Of a DNA stretch of 64,000 bases, positions 28,880-37,494 are shown piece by piece; positions within the stretch are counted from its first letter, which is position 1, and each line of letters starts with the position of its first letter. The position numbers and the translations under genes are program-made. The notes beneath the pieces were generated by a model that searched no databases, was not told where the DNA came from, and saw only the letters and a list, made by a program, of their open reading frames with translations. This DNA comes from Caldilineaceae bacterium (GTDB taxonomy: Bacteria; Chloroflexota; Anaerolineae; Caldilineales; Caldilineaceae). Location of the stretch: NCBI GenBank assembly GCA_022842065.1, contig JALHQH010000008.1:297183-361182 (forward strand), read 5' to 3'.

Positions 28880-29109
28880 GACTTGACTTCCGCAAGATAA
28901 GTTTCATAAGCATGATGGGCCGCTTCCCCTGCCAATGTTTCATCATTCTCAACATCAGCCATCAACTGTCCCAATTGTTCATCTTCCACTATCTCATCCA
29001 GCAAACGACGTAGCATTTGCCAGCTTTTCACATCCAGCAAAACTGCTGTTTCCTGACCATGTTTGTCAACAACAAATTGCGCTGTATCCAAAATTTCCAT
29101 TACGCTCAT
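28876..29109 (-). CDS. RelB/Phd-type antitoxin
   Basis: 77 residues: an N-terminal Phd-like fold (ILDTAQFVVDKHGQETAVLLDVKSWQML) and an acidic C-terminal helix (EIVEDEQLGQLMADVENDETL) that would bind the toxin. Directly upstream of, and overlapping, the RelE-like gene. Confidence 0.85.
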   Translation of the reverse strand: MSVMEILDTAQFVVDKHGQETAVLLDVKSWQMLRRLLDEIVEDEQLGQLMADVENDETLAGEAAHHAYETYLAEVKS

Positions 29110-29358
29110 TGGTAAGCTCCCTATTGCTTCACACCCCTACATTACACTTCGCTCTGAATGAGAGGCGGTATTTTACACTAGCCAAAACGCCGCTTCTCAT
29201 TTCAACCGCAGTATAACATCCAAAGTTTTCCTGGTCTTGGAACTTCGATGGTGATTGCAACTGCACTCTACTGCGTGTATGATTACCATATATCATACCA
29301 CATTATAGATAACCATAGCGCTGGTTGGCAAGAGAATCTGGATGCGATGCAGGTGGAA

Positions 29359-30273
29359 TTACGCACGCGTCGAGCCCTTAAGCCGCGGGTTCGCATATTT
29401 GTCGAGCGAGACACTCATCTGGAAGAGTCCGGTGAAGATGATCGCCAGCGTCACCACAGGCGGACCCCACCACCACCACATCCCTTTAAAGAGCGCCGAG
29501 TAGTTGAAGGCATAGTAGAGCGTACGGCCAATTGTCGGGATATTCTGCGGCCCAAGCCCCAACACTTCCAAACCGACCGAGGCCAGAATGCCACCGCTAA
29601 CGGCGCCGACAAACGACGCGGCCAGGTAGGCAGTCAGGTTGGGCAGAATCTGGAAGATGATAATCTCGAAGTCATTTTGGCCAGAGAGCCGAGCGACCTC
29701 GACAAAGAGTCGATCACGCAGGCTCAGCGTCTGGGCGCGGATCAAACGCGCCGGCAATGGCCAGGAGAGCAGCCCAACGATCACGGCCATCAGTTCGACC
29801 GTCACCACCCGCACATACGCCGAGACTGTGATCAGAATCGCCAGGGTAGGGATCACTAACATCACGTCGGCAAAACTACTGAAGATCGCGTCGGCGTACC
29901 CTCTGTAGTAGCCGGCGAATAAGCCGATGAGCGTGCCGATGACGACTCCTACGGCACCGGCCAGGAAACCAATTTTGAAGGTATTTGGAATCCCGATCAC
30001 CATCACCGCGAACATATCGCGGCCCAGGCCGTCAGTGCCAAGGGGGTGCTCGGCGGAAGGTCGCAGGTTGAGCGGTGCCGCGCCCATATCTGCCATCTTC
30101 GGGCTGATCATCATCGAGCCGATATAGCCGAAGAGGAAGAGCGCCAACAACAGCAAAACGCCGGAGGTAAAAAGACGATTCTCTTTGATGAAGACGATCA
30201 GACTGCGCGCAGCACTGATGAGCGGTGATTCACTCTTGTACGACGCGGTTTTTGAAGCGGTTGCTGTAGTCAT
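29359..30273 (-). CDS. Peptide-type ABC transporter permease (DppC-like), operon 2
   Basis: 304 residues, about six membrane helices, with AEHPLGTDGLGRDMFAVM (the LGTDxxGRD signature) and an EAA-like loop FQILPNLTAYLAASFVG. Counterpart of the operon 1 permease at 20616. The gap of about 250 bases to the antitoxin gene downstream, and the repeated intergenic GCTCTGAATGAGAG, show that the operon was opened at this point. Confidence 0.92.
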   Translation of the reverse strand: MTTATASKTASYKSESPLISAARSLIVFIKENRLFTSGVLLLLALFLFGYIGSMMISPKMADMGAAPLNLRPSAEHPLGTDGLGRDMFAVMVIGIPNTFKIGFLAGAVGVVIGTLIGLFAGYYRGYADAIFSSFADVMLVIPTLAILITVSAYVRVVTVELMAVIVGLLSWPLPARLIRAQTLSLRDRLFVEVARLSGQNDFEIIIFQILPNLTAYLAASFVGAVSGGILASVGLEVLGLGPQNIPTIGRTLYYAFNYSALFKGMWWWWGPPVVTLAIIFTGLFQMSVSLDKYANPRLKGSTRA

Positions 30274-30374
30274 TTTATATTTTGCTCTGAATGAGAGCCA
30301 GAGTCTTGGTTTTCGACCAAACGGGCGGCAAAACGGCGCGACCCTGACGCGGGCAGGTTCATGATTACCGGGGT

Positions 30375-31394
30375 TTAGCCCGAACTCTCTGACGTATAGG
30401 TCACGCGCGGGTCGAGGCGCGGGTAGATGAGGTCAATCAGTAGGACGGCCAAACCAACGGAGATGGCGAGGACAAGGGTAATGCCCTGAATGACCGTGTA
30501 ATCACTGTTGACAATCGACATGTAGAGCTGGTAACCAAGCCCAGGGTAAGAGAAAACGATCTCCACCAAGATGGCACCTGAGACGACATAGCCCAGCGCA
30601 ATCCCCAGGTGGGCCAACTGCGGCGGAATCGCGTTGCGCACCGCGTACCACCAGAGAATACGCCCGCGGCGTAGCCCCTTTGCTTCCGCCAGTAACATAT
30701 AATCCTCGCCGATGGTGTTCACCATCAAGCTGCGCATGGTCAATGCCCAGCCGCCCAAGCTGGTGAGGATGATCGACAACGCCGGCAAAATGGCGTGCTC
30801 GATCAGATTACTGATGTAGAGCCAGGTAAAGCCCTTCGTAATCCCGCTATCGACGGCCCCGCTCATGGGTAAGAGCCGGTTAGTAAAGGCAAAAGTATAG
30901 AGGAGCAGCATCGCCATCAGATAGTAGGGCAACACGCCACCAAACATTGTAATCGGCAGCAGCGTACGTACCAGCGCCGGCGTCCCTTTCCAGGCCAGCA
31001 AGGCACCCACAAGGATACCGAGGATAAAGGTGATCAGCACGCTGATGCCAATCAACCCCATCGACCAGCCGATGGCGGGGCCAATGATATCCCACACTTT
31101 GGCTGGGTAGGCAGAGAGCGATTCACCAAAATCGAAGCGCAGCGTATTCCCCATGTACTTGAAATACTGAATGTAGAGCGGATCATCCAGCCCGAAGCGC
31201 TGGCGATAGGCTTCAAACATCGCCTGCCCGTTCTCGATCCCGGCGCTGGCATTTGCCATCCGTGAGGTAATCGCACCGATGGGATTACCTGGTGCCAACC
31301 GCGGGATCATAAAGTTGAACGACGCCGCCACAAAAATAACGAGAAAAAACATCCCGATGCGTCGTACAAAGTAACTGAGGTTTACGCCTCGCAT
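30375..31394 (-). CDS. Peptide-type ABC transporter permease (DppB-like), operon 2
   Basis: 339 residues from ATG 31394 (MRGVNLSYFVRR); a frame to 31424 adds ten polar residues. Six membrane helices, the periplasmic loop with LDDPLYIQYFKYMGNTLRFDFG, and the EAA-region AVRNAIPPQLAHLGIALG. Partner of the DppC-like gene downstream. Confidence 0.92.
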   Translation of the reverse strand: MRGVNLSYFVRRIGMFFLVIFVAASFNFMIPRLAPGNPIGAITSRMANASAGIENGQAMFEAYRQRFGLDDPLYIQYFKYMGNTLRFDFGESLSAYPAKVWDIIGPAIGWSMGLIGISVLITFILGILVGALLAWKGTPALVRTLLPITMFGGVLPYYLMAMLLLYTFAFTNRLLPMSGAVDSGITKGFTWLYISNLIEHAILPALSIILTSLGGWALTMRSLMVNTIGEDYMLLAEAKGLRRGRILWWYAVRNAIPPQLAHLGIALGYVVSGAILVEIVFSYPGLGYQLYMSIVNSDYTVIQGITLVLAISVGLAVLLIDLIYPRLDPRVTYTSESSG

Positions 31395-31410
31395 ATTAGT
31401 TTGCCCTTTG

Positions 31411-31446
31411 TGACAAGATGACAAGATGACAAGATGACAAGATGAC
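31411..31446. repeat. Tandem repeat of an 8-base unit
   Basis: About four copies of ATGACAAG (TGACAAGATGACAAG...) lie between the DppB-like gene and its binding protein gene. Complementary text (GGTCATCTTGTCATCCTGTC, 31597-31616) is found at the other end of the same gap. Confidence 0.75.
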
Positions 31447-31451
31447 CGCGC

Positions 31452-31616
31452 CTAGTACACGACGGCCTAAATAGACCCACCGTTCTGCTGTGTCGAGCCG
31501 CGCCCAGTGGGCACCCGGTGACCGGCGCCGGTCACGGACCGGCTCGGCACAAGGCAAGCTATTCGCTTATTTAGGCCGCCCTGTACTAGTCATCCGGTCA
31601 TCTTGTCATCCTGTCT
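31452..31616. repeat. Nested inverted repeats with a shared palindromic core
   Basis: CTAGTACAcGaCGGCCTAAATA (from 31452) pairs with TATTTAGGCCGcCcTGTACTAG (to 31589). Inside lies GTGACCGGCGCCGGTCACGG followed by ACCGGCTCGGCACA (about 31518-31551), nearly identical to one half of the 60-bp palindrome at 40509. It separates the binding protein gene from its permease genes. Confidence 0.65.
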
Positions 31617-31617
31617 G

Positions 31618-33417
31618 CTATTCCGCCGGCTTGATCTCCGTCAACACCTTCAGGAAGTGCTGCCAGTGGTTCGGTGGTTGGATGTAGTTGTTATCCGCCG
31701 TCGGCCAGTTGGTCCAGTAGGTCTCGTTAAAGAGAATAAAGACCGGGGTTTGCACCAATGGGATGTCGGGCAGTTCGTCAGCCCAGATCGTTACTGCCTG
31801 CGTCATCAGATCCACGATTCTGGGGTCGCCCAAGGGCAGGGCACCCAACTCGTCGACCAGGGCCGAGTATTCCTCGTTAACCCAGCGCCCGCCGTTGTTG
31901 GTATTATCCACATATTCGGTGCCGGGCGTGCCAATTGGGTTGACCCATTTCATGTGATAGCGTTGCATGCCAAACCACGGCTCGATCACGCTGCCACAGC
32001 CATCCCATTGGGTGGCGGCGGTGAAATTACCACGGCCGGTCTGGTCGCGGAAGACGCCCCACTCGAGAATACGCAGGACGGCATCAATGCCGACCTCATT
32101 CAACTGTTGCACGACCATGCGCGCCCACGGCTCCATAAAGGGCGGGAGCACGATGTCGAGGGTGAGGGTCGTGCCACTGGCATCCACATATTTGCCCGAA
32201 CCGGCATCCAGCGTGTAGCCATTCTTCTCGATCAACTCGCGCGACTTATCCTGGTTGAATTCACCGATCGGGGCGATGATGTCGGCGATTGCGTCTTGGA
32301 AGGGTTTCATGGCCGCATAGTCGGGGAAGATGAAACTGGAGGTCGCGCCGGCGCCTTCATTGACCACATCGACAATCTGCTGGCGATTGATCGCATAGGA
32401 GAGCGCCCAGCGCATCTCTTTGTTGTCCCACGGGGCAACTGTGCTATTGATCGTGAGCATGCGTGGGCAGGGGTCAATCCAGCCCAACGGTGGCTTGTCG
32501 GTATAAGCCTTCAGCTTTGGGTTTTGTGCTTGTAGGGCCTGGTTCGTGCTGGGGTTGTTGCCACCACCAATGTCAGATTCATTGTTGGCGAGCATTTGCT
32601 GCCCAGTTGCGGCATCGCCAACCCAAGGGCGGCGGATTTCCAGCGGGGCCGGCAGGTTGAAGGCACCGGTCTTGGCCCCCCACCAGTTGTCGTTGCGCTT
32701 GTAAACAAACTCGGTCGACGCGAAACTCTTGACGACATAGGGTCCACTGAAGACCGGGGCGCCCGTGGCCTCATCGTATTCGTTCTTGAAGGTAACCGGA
32801 TCCTTGCCTTCCCACATGTGCTTCGGCAGCGGTACGATGGCCTGCGAGGTGGTGCCGGCCAAGTTCTCCATGACGAAGCGGGGGTTTGGGCCGGTCAGCG
32901 TAAACTTGATCGTGCGCTCGTCGACCGCTTCGACCGCCTCGACCCACTGGGCAACCGCGCCAGACCAGTTGAGTTGGGGCGCGTATTCCTTCAGCAGTTC
33001 AATGGTGAAGACCACATCTGCGGAGGTCAACGGGGTGCCGTCGCTCCATTCGGTGCCGGCGCGCAGGGTCACTGTCCACTCATCGAGCGCGTCATTGGCC
33101 TCATAGCTCTCGGCCAACCAGCCGTCAATGTTGCCCGTCTCATAGTTCAACATAAAGAGGGGTTCCATCATGTTCTGGTTCATCCCCTGCAAAATAAAGG
33201 TGCCAGGGATGTAGGGATTCCAGATGTCAGGGGCCGGGATGTTGACGTTTGATGGAATAATGAGGATATCCTTGCGCTCCACCCCGCCTGCGGCACTGGC
33301 TTCGGCTGGTGCGGCGGCTTCGCCGGGGGCGGCCGTGGGCGCGGCACACGCCGCCAACAATGCCCAAACCGTCACAACAAAAAGTGCTTTGATCAATCTT
33401 GGTCTAACTGCAAACAA
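31618..33417 (-). CDS. Extracellular solute-binding protein family 5 (lipoprotein), operon 2
   Basis: About 599 residues from a TTG at 33417 with AAGGAGG six bases upstream; the longer frame to 33588 is unlikely. Signal peptide VVTVWALLAAC gives a lipid-anchored exoprotein; there is no twin-arginine pair, unlike operon 1. The SBP_bac_5 fold follows an Ala/Pro/Glu linker: EWSDGTPLTSADVVF and MRWALSYAINRQQIVDVV are family marks. First gene of operon 2. Ligand unknown. Confidence 0.92.
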   Translation of the reverse strand: MFAVRPRLIKALFVVTVWALLAACAAPTAAPGEAAAPAEASAAGGVERKDILIIPSNVNIPAPDIWNPYIPGTFILQGMNQNMMEPLFMLNYETGNIDGWLAESYEANDALDEWTVTLRAGTEWSDGTPLTSADVVFTIELLKEYAPQLNWSGAVAQWVEAVEAVDERTIKFTLTGPNPRFVMENLAGTTSQAIVPLPKHMWEGKDPVTFKNEYDEATGAPVFSGPYVVKSFASTEFVYKRNDNWWGAKTGAFNLPAPLEIRRPWVGDAATGQQMLANNESDIGGGNNPSTNQALQAQNPKLKAYTDKPPLGWIDPCPRMLTINSTVAPWDNKEMRWALSYAINRQQIVDVVNEGAGATSSFIFPDYAAMKPFQDAIADIIAPIGEFNQDKSRELIEKNGYTLDAGSGKYVDASGTTLTLDIVLPPFMEPWARMVVQQLNEVGIDAVLRILEWGVFRDQTGRGNFTAATQWDGCGSVIEPWFGMQRYHMKWVNPIGTPGTEYVDNTNNGGRWVNEEYSALVDELGALPLGDPRIVDLMTQAVTIWADELPDIPLVQTPVFILFNETYWTNWPTADNNYIQPPNHWQHFLKVLTEIKPAE

Positions 33418-33996
33418 TTGAGGCCTCCTTGAATACTTTTTTAGATACTTCCTTGATTGACGCGCCAACATGCACGCATCACAACAACAGATGTAATGAA
33501 CCAACAGCCGATTTGTGACCAAATGGGCTGCTTTCGGGGTTTGCTGGGGGCAAGATCGATTAACAAACTGGGTAAAATAGAGATCCAAACGCTGATGCCC
33601 ACGGCGACGACGAGATCAACTGGGGAGGTTCTGCGCCGTGCATGATCATACTAATTATTTAGAATCTGTCAAATCGCAAAAAAATGGCCAATTGCCACGG
33701 GCAGATAAACGTTATGTCTTGCCCTGTGCCTTTGCTACGCCTCTGGGTACATGGCGAGATGCCTAGTGCTGCACTATTGTCTCTTGGACTGTTGATCATG
33801 AGGGAAAATTAAGAAGGAATATCAATGCGCTGGCCAGCGTCAGCTATGCGCACGTTTGTGCCGGCCGAATAGATACATTCAAAGTAACCTTTAGCTTGCC
33901 AGATCGGCAGTTGAAAGGCAGAATATATAATGTTATGGGATAAAACTTAGGTGGTATCACCTTGCGCGTGCTCGCCACCTGTTAAGGAAAAAATTC
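33418..33996. other. Intergenic region upstream of operon 2 and ctaA-ctaB
   Basis: No gene or clear hairpin seen. It carries the ribosome binding site of the binding-protein gene at its left end (AAGGAGG on the minus strand) and AAGGAAA for ATG 33997 at its right end. Confidence 0.45.
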
Positions 33997-35586
33997 ATGC
34001 AACCAGAACAGTTATCAGTCGCGCCACACGCTGAAAATGGACGTTGGCGCTTGTGGGTTATCGCACTGGCAGTATTTGCTTATTTATTAAACTTAGTGGG
34101 CGTGGTCTGGACAACGACGGCTGGCGATCTGCTCAGTAGTATTGCCTTATTGATTCTCGGCATCGCGGTTAGCCGGTTGACCTGGGTCCAACTGGCTACT
34201 GTGCCGCAGTGGCCGGGTAAACGGGTGCCAATCCAGTGGCGACGGCTGCGCATTCTGGCCGTGAGCACCGTTATTGCGATTTATCTGGCCCTGGTCTTCG
34301 GCTCGCTCGTCACGAATATGGGTGGGTTGTCCGCCTGTACAACCTGGCCCTTCTGCGCGCCGGCTGAAAATGGGGCGCTCCTTGCCCTTGTCCACCGTGG
34401 TGGGGCAGCCATGGCGACGCTCTTGGTGCTCGGGCTGGCCATTTGGACGTTACGCAGCTACCAGGAAAACAATATCCAACGCAGCGCCCGTTGGGCAATG
34501 GGGTTAATTGTTGCCCAGAATATTGTCGGTTTATTGATGGTGCTGGCCGCCAGCGGTGAGCTTGCGTTACCCGTGAGTTATACCCGTTTCGCCCATCTCG
34601 CCGTCGGCGCGTTTACCTGGTCGGCCGTGGTGATGCTGGCCACGATGGTGGTCCGGGTACCGCCCATGCTGACCACCACCGCGCGCACCACGGCAAGCAC
34701 AATCCCGCGGGCGGAGCGGCAACCCTCGCTCTTCATGGACTATCTCAGCCTGACCAAACCGCGCGTGATCACGCTCTTGATCTTCACCACGCTTGTTGCG
34801 CTCTTCATTACACCGGCTGGGGTGCCAAGCCTGAGTATTATTCTCTGGACCATGCTCGGTGGTTGGTTGATGCCGGCGGGTGCCCAGGCGATCAACTGCT
34901 ACTTCGATGGCGACATCGATGCCAAGATGGGGCGCACCAGTCGCCGTCCGATTCCAAGTGGGCGCATTCCCGGCTGGCATGCGCTGGTGTTGGGGATTGC
35001 CCTGGGCGCGCTCGCCTTTGCCATCCTGGCCTTCTTTGTCAACCCGCTCACCGCCTGGGTGGCGTTCGGCGGTTACATCTACTATGCCGTGCTCTATACC
35101 ATCGTGCTCAAGCGCCATTCCGTCCACAACATTGTGATCGGTGGCGGGGCTGGGGCCGTGCCGCCGCTCGTTGGTTGGGCCGCGGCCACAGGTTCACTGG
35201 ACTGGTCGGCCCTCTTGCTCTTTGCGATCATCTTCTATTGGACACCGCCCCACTTTTGGGCTTTGGCCCTGATCCGCAAGAAGGATTATGCCAATGCCGG
35301 CGTGCCCATGTTGCCCGTCGTCTCCGGTGACCAAGAGACGAAGCGCCAGATTCTGATCTACACGATCATCATGGTCGTGCTCTCCCTCTTGCCCACCCCG
35401 ATTGGGATGATGGGAGTTACCTATCTCGTGTTAGCGGCGATTCTTGGCCTGATCTTCTTGGCCTATGTAGTGCGCTTGATGGGCAACGATACAACCGCCA
35501 CCCGCTGGGGTCTTTATCGCTTCTCGTTGCTCTATCTCTTTCTACTCTTCGGCGCGATGCTGGTGGACCGGCTACTGTTTGTCTAA
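33997..35586 (+). CDS. ctaB: Fusion of half-size heme A synthase (CtaA/COX15-like) and heme O synthase (CtaB/protoheme farnesyltransferase)
   Basis: 529 residues, strongly hydrophobic. Residues about 15-225 are CtaA-like with the loop LSACTTWPFC and heme-ligand candidates H133 (VHRGG) and H200 (RFAHLAVG). Only two of the four His of full-length CtaA are present, as in half-size versions. Residues about 245-529 are CtaB: SLTKPRVITLLI, the prenyl-diphosphate motif NxxxDxxxD (N300, D304, D308) and KRHSVHNIVIGG. CtaB adds a farnesyl group to heme b to give heme o; CtaA oxidises heme o to heme a for aa3 oxidase. The gene stands alone here. Confidence 0.9.
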   Translation: MQPEQLSVAPHAENGRWRLWVIALAVFAYLLNLVGVVWTTTAGDLLSSIALLILGIAVSRLTWVQLATVPQWPGKRVPIQWRRLRILAVSTVIAIYLALVFGSLVTNMGGLSACTTWPFCAPAENGALLALVHRGGAAMATLLVLGLAIWTLRSYQENNIQRSARWAMGLIVAQNIVGLLMVLAASGELALPVSYTRFAHLAVGAFTWSAVVMLATMVVRVPPMLTTTARTTASTIPRAERQPSLFMDYLSLTKPRVITLLIFTTLVALFITPAGVPSLSIILWTMLGGWLMPAGAQAINCYFDGDIDAKMGRTSRRPIPSGRIPGWHALVLGIALGALAFAILAFFVNPLTAWVAFGGYIYYAVLYTIVLKRHSVHNIVIGGGAGAVPPLVGWAAATGSLDWSALLLFAIIFYWTPPHFWALALIRKKDYANAGVPMLPVVSGDQETKRQILIYTIIMVVLSLLPTPIGMMGVTYLVLAAILGLIFLAYVVRLMGNDTTATRWGLYRFSLLYLFLLFGAMLVDRLLFV

Positions 35587-35621
35587 AGCCGTATAGATTA
35601 AAACGCGCTGCTATTCAGACC

Positions 35622-35693
35622 AAAAGGGGTTGGGTAGATTTTTGTAGGGACATGATGCATCATGTCCCTACAAAAATCTACCCAACCCCTTTT
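35622..35693. terminator. 72-base perfect palindrome, bidirectional terminator candidate
   Basis: Arms 35622-35657 and 35658-35693 are perfect complements with no loop. It lies between convergent genes (ctaA-ctaB ends 35586, the YihY gene ends 35706). A-rich and T-rich outer ends (AAAAGGGG / CCCCTTTTT) make it usable as a rho-independent terminator in both directions. Confidence 0.85.
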
Positions 35694-35705
35694 TCGATCA
35701 ACACT

Positions 35706-37106
35706 CTATGCCGACGCCCCGATCCGCTGGGCACCCTCATCGGGTTGAATTGCTTGCCCTTGGTTGCGGGCGTAAACCTGGGTAAATTCGGCCCCAAAAA
35801 AGAGAATCTGCGCCGAGTAGTAGACCCAGAGTAAAAAGACAATCAGTGAACCGGCCGCCCCATAGGCGGACCCTGCATTTGCCAGATACCACCCCAGCAA
35901 GGTCTTGCCCACGGTAAAGAGCAACGCCGTCGTCGCCGCGCCAACCCAGACCTGACGCCACTCTACGTCGGCGTCGGGCAGCACTTTGTAGATGGCGGCG
36001 AAGAGTAGCGTAATCACGCCAAGGGAGACGGCAAAATTAACCAACTGCCAGACCCAATCAATCCCCGGCAACCAACCTTGGCCCAGACTCCCCAACGCCG
36101 AAAGTACAGCGCTCAGCACAAAAGAGACGAGCAACAAGAAAGCTACCCCCAATACCATCGTAAAGGAAAGTAAGCGTTCTTTGAGCGTCGCCCAGATTGA
36201 GCGGCCCGGCCTGGGTTCCACATTCCAAATTTTGTTCAACGAGTTTTGTAGCTGGCTAAAGACGTTGGTGGAACCCCAGAGCAGTGTCAACAAGCTCAAG
36301 ATGCCGGCCAAGCTGGCAACCTGAGGCTGGTCAGCGTTCTCCAGAATAATCTCCAAAAATTGGGCACCCTCGGTGCCCATTGCGCCACGCAACTGCTCCA
36401 ACACCTGATCGCGCGCTGCATCCTGGCTCAAAAAGAGGCCGACAATTACGACCACCAGCACCAGCAGCGGTGCCAGCGAGATCGCCGTGTAATAAGAGAG
36501 CGCCGCGGCCAATAGGGACGCTTCATCGGCTGTCCACTCTTTGTAGGTCGTCTTCAGCACCTGCCAAAGGGAGGCGTTACCGGCCTCAACGGCGAGCGAG
36601 GCCGCGTCTTTCGTCTGCCCGCTCTTGGCCTTTGCGGTCTGCGCTTTGGAGCGGGATGTGGGGGCACCGGCAATGGGCGGGCCACCAAGCCGCTGGCTAA
36701 CCAGATTGACATCGGCTTGGGTGGAGGCGAGGGCTTGTTCGGGCACTACCGATAGGTCGCGCAGGCTGCTACGTCCCATTTGCACCAACACACCACCACC
36801 GACAATCACTAACACTCCCATTACCACACCAGCAGCCCACAAAGGCAGAAAATTGGCCAGCGCTAATAGCCCAACAATCACCAACGTAACCAGTCCAAGA
36901 TAGGCCAGCAGCGCACCGCTGACAATTTGGGTCGCGCCGGCAGCGGTTGCCTGCACCTTTTGCCCTAATTCAACTCTGGCCAGTTGCAACTGTTGACGGA
37001 ACAGCGTAGCTGCATCATCAAACATACTGGTCAGCAACGTCCCCAGCGTGGGCTGCGGGGACGGCGACATCGGTGTTGCCTGTCGCGCTTGCTCTTCTTG
37101 AATCAT
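35706..37106 (-). CDS. Fusion of phage-holin-superfamily domain and YihY/BrkB membrane protein
   Basis: 466 residues. Residues about 20-140 match the Phage_holin_3_6 (DUF1469-type) module: an amphipathic FRQQLQLARVELGQKV helix and two membrane helices. A Lys/Ala/Thr linker (about 140-180) leads to the YihY/BrkB domain (about 185-450) with AAALSYYTAISLAPLLVL, STNVFSQLQNSLNKIW and AGSLIVFLLWVYYSAQILFFGAEF. The YihY family is of uncertain function and not an RNase as once thought. No neighbouring partner; transcription ends at the palindrome at 35622. Confidence 0.88.
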   Translation of the reverse strand: MIQEEQARQATPMSPSPQPTLGTLLTSMFDDAATLFRQQLQLARVELGQKVQATAAGATQIVSGALLAYLGLVTLVIVGLLALANFLPLWAAGVVMGVLVIVGGGVLVQMGRSSLRDLSVVPEQALASTQADVNLVSQRLGGPPIAGAPTSRSKAQTAKAKSGQTKDAASLAVEAGNASLWQVLKTTYKEWTADEASLLAAALSYYTAISLAPLLVLVVVIVGLFLSQDAARDQVLEQLRGAMGTEGAQFLEIILENADQPQVASLAGILSLLTLLWGSTNVFSQLQNSLNKIWNVEPRPGRSIWATLKERLLSFTMVLGVAFLLLVSFVLSAVLSALGSLGQGWLPGIDWVWQLVNFAVSLGVITLLFAAIYKVLPDADVEWRQVWVGAATTALLFTVGKTLLGWYLANAGSAYGAAGSLIVFLLWVYYSAQILFFGAEFTQVYARNQGQAIQPDEGAQRIGASA

Positions 37107-37494
37107 TTACGCACTCATCCTTTGTCGAAAAATGTTGTTGCCACACGTTTGGCACAAGTGTAAAGATGCAAGAATTTTCGGGCTATGTATATCGATACAA
37201 CTATGCGATAGATTCTATAAGGGAAATAACGAGGATGAAGTGGATTGACGCAACGTTGAGGCGCTTGACACACTGTGCTATGGCACAGGAAACTTTATCC
37301 CGAACAGATCACTGCCCAGGTCGAGGCTTATGCGGTGGCGGAAGCTGGTGAAGAGGACTTTGACAGCGCCTTACTGGCACTGTTCGACCGCATTGAGAGC
37401 CGTTAAGATGCGGTGGCGCGTTTCTTTGCGACGCAGTAGACGCCATTGTTCATTAATCATTGTCCATTGACAATTATCAATGGACAATGGCTAA
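37107..37494. other. Intergenic region with a small coding remnant and hairpin
   Basis: The plus strand 37281-37405 reads LWHRKLYPEQITAQVEAYA, followed by an acidic end and a stop, without a usable start: it looks like the tail of a lost gene. A hairpin with 13-bp perfect arms CATTGTCCATTGA / TCAATGGACAATG lies at 37458-37470 and 37477-37489, just past the Hsp70 gene stop on the minus strand. Confidence 0.45.

Noticed and set aside
31411..31446. Tandem ATGACAAG units considered as a CRISPR array
   Set aside because: Units are 8 bases without spacers, and no cas genes are present; a simple tandem repeat.
31603..32535. 310-codon open frame on the plus strand
   Set aside because: Antisense to the operon 2 binding protein gene; no recognisable domain.
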